Shown here piece after piece: positions 59,772 through 64,000 of a stretch of 64,000 nucleotides of DNA. The notes below the pieces were generated by a model. The model worked only from the letters and a program-made list of their open reading frames with translations, had not been told where the DNA came from and made no database searches. Source of the DNA: a virus; the IMG/VR virus record IMGVR_UViG_3300045135_002242, positions 31,790-95,789 of that record, one strand, 5' to 3'. Made by a program: the position numbers and the translations under genes. Position 1 is the stretch's first letter. Each line of letters opens with the position of its first letter.

Positions 59772-59833
59772 GTCCTTATGTGGTGCAATGGGGCATTCAG
59801 TTAGGATGTCCTTATGTAGTGCAATGGGGCTGG
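59772..59833 (+). repeat. Early-region repeat, copies 2 and 3
   Basis: Two copies starting at 59772 and 59808 (36 bases apart), each GTCCTTATGTRGTGCAATGG and then GGC. Copy 2 also contains AATGGGGCATT, found in the hairpin at 59316. They precede the 59874 gene after a terminator, so a new transcript probably starts here. The gap 59723-59873 shows nothing else. Confidence 0.65.
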
Positions 59834-59873
59834 CAAGCTAGCTCTGGGAATCATTAACATAAGGGAAACAATC

Positions 59874-60107
59874 ATGGAACTGGTACTAATCATCGTAATC
59901 GCAATCGCAGTCTTGGCTTACTATGGCTTCATGCAAAGTCTCGAAGTAGGTGCAAATATGGCTAACCGTGAAGTAAAGCATCTGGATGATGTGCATATGG
60001 TAAGCATGGTCGAGCGTACAGCCAAGCTGAATGATAAGATCAACGACGAAACTATTGCTCAAGCAGCGGAAGTCAAAGCCAAGCTTGCAGCAATGCGTGG
60101 TGAATAA
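59874..60107 (+). CDS. Early membrane-anchored small protein
   Basis: A 77-residue protein from ATG 59874 with an N-terminal membrane span (LVLIIVIAIAVLAYYGF, residues 3-19) and a charged helical cytoplasmic part. Good AAGGGAAA ribosome site. Typical of early phage proteins acting at the host membrane; target unknown. Confidence 0.7.
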   Translation: MELVLIIVIAIAVLAYYGFMQSLEVGANMANREVKHLDDVHMVSMVERTAKLNDKINDETIAQAAEVKAKLAAMRGE

Positions 60108-60193
60108 CCTAAGCCGAAGTCTAGTCTGGGGTAATCTCGGATTAGGCTTTCGGTTTGGCCATAAGATAGAATGTCGAGAAGGAAAGGGCTAAC

Positions 60194-60316
60194 ATGTTCA
60201 AATATATAGAAAAACTGGAAGATAATATCATGTCCAGCAAGATAGGAGCAGCTGTGTTGTCTCTCTCAGTAATACTTACAACAACATCAGCAATAATCAC
60301 AATCTTAGCCATGTAA
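60194..60316 (+). CDS. 40-residue membrane peptide
   Basis: ATG 60194 follows AAGGAAAGGG. Sequence begins MFKYIEKLEDNIMSSK, then a single hydrophobic span AAVLSLSVILTTTSAIITIL. TAA at 60314-60316. Small size, clean start and GC-balanced codons support a real early peptide. Confidence 0.6.
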   Translation: MFKYIEKLEDNIMSSKIGAAVLSLSVILTTTSAIITILAM

Positions 60317-60440
60317 AACAAAACAAGTACACGTAGATACACTTGTCACTGATCTTGTTAGATAACTTAGGTACAATTAAACGCAGTAAAACACTGCAAC
60401 ACCTAAGTACATAGCAGCAGAGCAGAACAAAGGGCCAACA

Positions 60441-60548
60441 ATGAGCAAAGCATCCACTATCCGCAAAGAAGTAACTCGTCAATCCGGCGGAACAGCATAT
60501 ATCTATGCCGTAGTAAACGGTGTAGTAACCATGGTAAAGAAAGGATAA
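60441..60548 (+). CDS. 35-residue early peptide
   Basis: ATG 60441 to TAA 60546-60548; begins MSKASTIRKEVTRQSGGTAY and ends VVNGVVTMVKKG. It reads like a small beta hairpin with basic ends. AAAGGGCC before the start is a fair ribosome site. The 124-base gap 60317-60440 before it contains TACAAT near 60371 without a matching -35. Confidence 0.5.
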   Translation: MSKASTIRKEVTRQSGGTAYIYAVVNGVVTMVKKG

Positions 60549-60552
60549 AACC

Positions 60553-60810
60553 ATGAACCTCAAAATGCAAGCAACTACCGTACCGGGACTCTATGTAGCA
60601 CGCCATGAGTCAGCACTCCACCTAGTAATGTCTGATATTGAACATATCGGAGAAGAGGAACGTCCCGTACTGGAATGGTTGGGGCAACTCCATAAACACG
60701 GAAGGTATGCAACACTAAAGGATAAATCTTGGACAATCGACTTGCAGGTTGACTCAGATTACACCTTCACCGCAGACGAATTCCTTGTAAACATGATCGA
60801 AGAGGACTGA
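60553..60810 (+). CDS. Early hypothetical protein
   Basis: An 85-residue protein from ATG 60553 (AAAGGATA ribosome site). Alternating short strands (ATTVPGLYVARHESALHLVM, DLQVDSDYTFTADEF) suggest a small alpha/beta domain. No family recognised. The next gene starts 3 bases after its stop. Confidence 0.65.
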   Translation: MNLKMQATTVPGLYVARHESALHLVMSDIEHIGEEERPVLEWLGQLHKHGRYATLKDKSWTIDLQVDSDYTFTADEFLVNMIEED

Positions 60811-60813
60811 TCA

Positions 60814-61038
60814 TTGTACTACCCTAAGCCCATCATCAAACAAGCTTACTTGGCAATCCTAGCAGAAAAGGATACAGAAACTAGGCGAGAAGATATCCAA
60901 GCAATGTGGGAAGATATTGAGATGGAATGTGCCATCTATGAATCCGAAACAGGAGCCTACGGGGAAGTAGGTTTCGAATCATACTGGTACGAAGACGTAC
61001 TAGACCAAGTCGAAAAGACTTATAACATCAAAGTATAA
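60814..61038 (+). CDS. Early acidic hypothetical protein
   Basis: A 74-residue protein starting with TTG at 60814; GAGGA lies 7 bases upstream, inside the preceding gene's end. It is acidic and helical (AILAEKDTETRREDIQAMWE, then EDIEMECAIYESETGAYG). DNA-mimic or inhibitor roles are common for such early proteins, but nothing proves it here. Confidence 0.6.
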   Translation: MYYPKPIIKQAYLAILAEKDTETRREDIQAMWEDIEMECAIYESETGAYGEVGFESYWYEDVLDQVEKTYNIKV

Positions 61039-61063
61039 CCCAGTTCATACGAAAGGAAACAAT

Positions 61064-61711
61064 ATGAACATCGAAGAACTCAAAGCCAAAGTAAAAGCAC
61101 TCAAAGATGCTAACGATGTCAAAATTCGTGAGGCTGCGGAAGTAGCTCGTCTTGAGGCTACTTTGAAACTAGAGAGCAGTAAAGAGCTGTTCAAAGCTCG
61201 TGTAAAGATGGCAGCTATCAGCCACCAAACCGCAAGCCTTCAAAGCCTCGTTGACGAATGTGCAGAGATCGTTGCATCTGTACCTGTGTACAACCAAAAG
61301 ACCCGCAACAACCGCGTCTGGGCAGGAACACACCGTTACAACATGGGTAATCAAATCGATCTGCTATACCAACTAGCTACCGGTATCCTCTATGCTTGTG
61401 CAGAACATAAACAGTTGCTGCTTACGCATACAGGTTTGGACATGGAGGCAATACAAACCTTTGTAGACGCCTTTGGTACACCTAGCTACTATAGCCGCAA
61501 CTACCATACCATCGTAGAAGCTAAGCCCTATCAGGTTGATGTACTACAGTCGGCTGTAGCAGTGCTGCAGTCTGAACTGGGGGTAGTGGTAAACACTTCT
61601 GCCTTGACGGAAGACAACCTAAAAGCAGAATATGATCGAGCAGAAGTGACAGCAAAGAACAACTTTGATCTAGCGGAAGAAGCTATCAACGATGCCGACC
61701 TAGTTCTGTAA
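61064..61711 (+). CDS. Early hypothetical protein (215 residues)
   Basis: An N-terminal coiled coil (residues 1-60, e.g. ELKAKVKALKDANDVKIREA) leads to a mixed domain containing NQKTRNNRVWAGTHRYNMGN and a C-terminal helical part. No enzyme motif. It comes directly before the RNA polymerase II genes after a hairpin, with AAAGGAAA before the ATG. Confidence 0.7.
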   Translation: MNIEELKAKVKALKDANDVKIREAAEVARLEATLKLESSKELFKARVKMAAISHQTASLQSLVDECAEIVASVPVYNQKTRNNRVWAGTHRYNMGNQIDLLYQLATGILYACAEHKQLLLTHTGLDMEAIQTFVDAFGTPSYYSRNYHTIVEAKPYQVDVLQSAVAVLQSELGVVVNTSALTEDNLKAEYDRAEVTAKNNFDLAEEAINDADLVL

Positions 61712-61720
61712 AAACAAAAG

Positions 61721-61741
61721 TGAGGGGCGTAAAGTCCCTCA
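61721..61741 (+). terminator. Hairpin before RNA polymerase genes
   Basis: TGAGGG and CCCTCA pair around a 9-base loop. No T-run follows, so it is more likely a weak attenuator or stabiliser than a full terminator. Confidence 0.45.
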
Positions 61742-61769
61742 TTAACCTTTAATGTAGCTGGAGATAAAC

Positions 61770-62519
61770 ATGCGAGAAGAACTACTAAACGGCAAACTTC
61801 CGTTTCCTGGAAAAGCAATTCTTGAGCTGTATGAAGAAGAAGCCAAAGAGATGGTAAGCTTCTGGGATGCCATATGGAAAAATTATCTGCGCAAGCAAGA
61901 TACTAATGGAATCTTCTGGTATGAGAAACTAGGGAGAGTCCCTTACAACGCCTTAGTTCGTGCCTTGTGCCAACATGGTTGGATTACCAGTAACTCTTTG
62001 CCTGGGCGTAAATGGGCTAGCGTAGAACTTAATACTGATAAGCTTTTGGAGTTCGTTACCGTAGACGAGCTTCAACAAATCAAAGCTAATCATCAGTACC
62101 AAAAATACCTGCTAGACTTTAAGCAACCAAGGGCAGCCACACTTGTAAGGCAGAACGGAAAAACTAAACGTACTGGATTAGTACGTACAGGCTTTCGTGA
62201 CGCAGGTGCAACCCAGTTTGGTTACGATATGGCTAAACTAAAGGAGTATGAAGATGCTGTAAAGCTAAACCTTACTAAGTCTATGGATAAGATCCGTAAC
62301 GACTATCCTGAGATGCAGTGTGATAGCGCAAGTTATGACAACGTATCATGTGGTATCTTTGACTGGCACTCAGACAATGAGCTAGAGGTATTCACTACTG
62401 GTGAGAACCTCAACGACAGCAGAGGACGGGCTATCAGCCAATGTCTGAAGAAAGTAGCTAACCCTATCAGTATGAAAGACTTCAGGGCTGCTCTTGTAAT
62501 CACATATGAAGAGGACTAA
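61770..62519 (+). CDS. RNA polymerase II subunit 1 (N4 RNAP1-like)
   Basis: A 249-residue protein corresponding to the N-terminal part of a T7-like polymerase. Near the end is NLNDSRGRAISQ, the D-x-R-G-R motif that in T7 polymerase binds the hybrid, followed by PISMKDFRAAL. It lacks motifs A, B and C, which are on the next gene. N4 RNA polymerase II is a dimer of two such proteins (about 270 and 400 residues) that transcribes middle genes; size and order match. Its stop lies 4 bases before the chosen RNAP2 start. Confidence 0.88.
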   Translation: MREELLNGKLPFPGKAILELYEEEAKEMVSFWDAIWKNYLRKQDTNGIFWYEKLGRVPYNALVRALCQHGWITSNSLPGRKWASVELNTDKLLEFVTVDELQQIKANHQYQKYLLDFKQPRAATLVRQNGKTKRTGLVRTGFRDAGATQFGYDMAKLKEYEDAVKLNLTKSMDKIRNDYPEMQCDSASYDNVSCGIFDWHSDNELEVFTTGENLNDSRGRAISQCLKKVANPISMKDFRAALVITYEED

Positions 62520-62523
62520 ACCA

Positions 62524-63639
62524 ATGAAAACTGAATGTAATGCCGTATTCCTGTTTATCGCAGAACTCACCGGTAGCTTCAATCCGGGAACAGGTACTGT
62601 AGAAGATAAAATCCTAGATGGTCAACTTGATTACATCAAAGGAAATCTACCGGAACTGGACCTAGAGCAGGAGGAAGATCGTAAAGATCTGCATGAAATG
62701 TTGTGGCTTGAACGCCTCTACGAAGAACTAGATAGGTACTTTGAACTAGATTCTTCAGATATCATGACTCGTTTCGAAGCAATCGAGAACAATAAGTACC
62801 GAACTGAAACTTATCGTTGGACAGTGCCTATTGAACTAGATGCAAGTGCGTCAATGCTTCAATACGAAGGTATCCTTCTAGGGGATAAGAGGCTAATGGA
62901 AATGACTAATGTCATCGGAAAGACTCTACAAGACCCCTGGAAGCTTGATGGTATGTCACGTACTATGCTGAAGAAAGCAGCAACACCTATGCTCTACGGG
63001 TCTGCTAGAGCTTGTCATGAGCTGTGGCAAAGCAACAATATCAGCTATACAGCAAAAGACATTGAGCTGTACTCTAAAGAACTAGCGGATGGTCCTTTCG
63101 GGCTAGCAAACTTGCTAAAAGAGTTCATCATTAATAACGCAGATCCAAAAACAGAAATGAAAGTAAAGATCTGGAATGAGGAGTTCAAAATCAGCTGCAA
63201 CCGCTACCGAAATGTGGGAGAAAAGACTAAAGCATACAAGATCTGGGATAGCGTTGATGAACAATACAATATCGTATTGCATACTGATACAAAGAAAGTA
63301 CCTGATCTAAAGCAATTTAAACGTTACTTCATGACCCTACTTGTCCATAATTTAGACAGCCAAGTAGCAAATACTGTTATCGGTAAAGTAATGGAAAAGT
63401 ATGATTGGGGTATTCCAATTCATGATGCGTTTATTGTCTCCCCTGCTGCTGCAGAAGACGTACGTCGTTGGTATGCTGAAGAACTAGAGAAGATCTACGA
63501 GAATCGTAAACAGATTCTAGCAGATTTCTTCAAAAGCATTGGCATTACCTCTGCCGCAACAAAGCAATGGGAAGACCTTAAAACTAAGGTTGTACCGTTT
63601 GAAGGTGAATTCAAAGCTAGCCCAATGGCTCTTAAATAA
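62524..63639 (+). CDS. RNA polymerase II subunit 2, catalytic (N4 RNAP2-like)
   Basis: A 371-residue protein from ATG 62524 (GAGGA 7 bases upstream; an earlier ATG at 62506 has no ribosome site). Motif A: PIELDASASMLQYEG with Asp 106. Motif B: R146-TML-K150-KAATPML-Y158-GS. Motif C: IPIHDAFIVSP with His 300-Asp 301. These form the palm and fingers of a T7-like RNA polymerase; the thumb/N-terminal part is the separate RNAP1. Transcribes middle genes in N4 phages together with accessory proteins. Confidence 0.93.
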   Translation: MKTECNAVFLFIAELTGSFNPGTGTVEDKILDGQLDYIKGNLPELDLEQEEDRKDLHEMLWLERLYEELDRYFELDSSDIMTRFEAIENNKYRTETYRWTVPIELDASASMLQYEGILLGDKRLMEMTNVIGKTLQDPWKLDGMSRTMLKKAATPMLYGSARACHELWQSNNISYTAKDIELYSKELADGPFGLANLLKEFIINNADPKTEMKVKIWNEEFKISCNRYRNVGEKTKAYKIWDSVDEQYNIVLHTDTKKVPDLKQFKRYFMTLLVHNLDSQVANTVIGKVMEKYDWGIPIHDAFIVSPAAAEDVRRWYAEELEKIYENRKQILADFFKSIGITSAATKQWEDLKTKVVPFEGEFKASPMALK

Positions 63640-63644
63640 CTAAT

Positions 63645-63681
63645 AAGGTCGATACCCGAAAGGGTGTCGGCTTTATTTTTT
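63645..63681. terminator. Bidirectional terminator between RNAP2 and DUF1127 genes
   Basis: A 13-bp stem (63645-63657 with 63662-63674; G-T pairs included) and GAAA loop, followed by ATTTTTT on the plus strand. The minus-strand gene's stop codon is within the right arm, so it can end both converging transcripts. Confidence 0.9.
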
Positions 63682-63849
63682 GGCTAAAGCAGCTTCAAGG
63701 CCGTAAACCTTATTATAGATCTCAGCTCTACTAACTCCAATATCCTTAAGCTCTTTATCGCTCATATGGTGTAGCTGCCAATAAGCGGCTCTACGTTCTT
63801 GCACTTCCATCAAACTAGCCATTAAGGTCTTAAAAAATCTCTTAATCAT
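63673..63849 (-). CDS. DUF1127 (YjiS-like) small protein
   Basis: A 58-residue protein from ATG 63847-63849 (AGGTAA ribosome site; an upstream TTG at 63864 is weaker). RRAAYWQLHHMSDKELKDIG followed by VSRAEI is the DUF1127 core known from proteobacterial chromosomes, where some members affect phosphate, carbon and RNA metabolism. In a phage it may alter host regulation. It runs against the early operon. A TTGTTA lies upstream (near 63896) but no well-spaced -10 was found. Confidence 0.85.
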   Translation of the reverse strand: MIKRFFKTLMASLMEVQERRAAYWQLHHMSDKELKDIGVSRAEIYNKVYGLEAALAKK

Positions 63850-63950
63850 AGCATTACCTACCAATATAATTAAACTAGAGTAATACTAGCATCTAACAAG
63901 GCAAGGCTGCTCTAGCTTTTTTTGCATGCTTGCTATGATATAAAGGAATA

Positions 63951-63981
<31 letters not shown>

Positions 63982-64000
63982 GATTTATTATATATGAAAT

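Overview
The window is most of the genome of an N4-like podovirus (Schitoviridae type). Four things point there: a giant virion RNA polymerase gene; a second phage RNA polymerase split over two adjacent genes (61770-63639); an N4-type capsid/portal/adaptor/terminase set in the expected order; and a compact replication block with a family A DNA polymerase. The DNA is AT-rich. Ribonucleotide reductase, a MazG-like gene, a DUF1127 gene and several small proteins that I recall from ocean phages suggest a marine proteobacterial host, but this is inference. No integrase, tRNA gene or CRISPR array was seen, so it looks strictly lytic.

Layout. 1-17122 (+ strand): middle genes. These are a cut-off first gene, a RecB-like nuclease, an AAA ATPase, a probable ssDNA-binding protein, a metallophosphoesterase, a nucleotidyltransferase, an SF1 helicase, a separate 3'-5' exonuclease and DNA polymerase, a Dps-like protein, class I ribonucleotide reductase, a ClpP-like protease broken by a group I intron, a MazG-like protein and two small membrane proteins. 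17106-57494 (- strand): the late block. Read in transcription order from the right it holds packaging genes, adaptor, tail proteins and fibres, lysis genes, portal, scaffold and major capsid protein, a second fibre, internal virion proteins, and last the virion RNA polymerase in two pieces (2431 and 1390 aa). 57574-59120 (- strand): a small operon led by a ParB-like protein. 59120-59439: a divergent control region with a cluster of TGCGCA sites and a hairpin shaped like an N4 virion-polymerase promoter. 59439-63639 (+ strand): small early genes and then the two RNA polymerase II subunits. 63640-64000: a terminator, an opposing DUF1127 gene and a run of 27 T.

How it works together. By analogy with N4, the virion polymerase enters with the DNA and starts early transcription near 59.3 kb, the two-subunit polymerase made there then reads the middle genes, and late genes are read by host sigma70 polymerase. 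The sequence supports the last step: several late-strand gaps contain sigma70-type promoters, one of them a perfect TTGACA-N17-TATAAT before the portal gene. Because early genes follow late genes directly at about 59.1-59.4 kb, the physical genome ends may lie there in an assembly that has been circularised or rotated.

Main oddities: a virion RNA polymerase cut exactly at the end of its polymerase domain; a homing endonuclease that left a copy of the helicase start codon region behind; an intron in the protease active-site region; a likely AUA start codon; two genes with in-frame stops followed by protein-like extensions; and a GC-richer fibre/lysis module with a frameshifted small gene.
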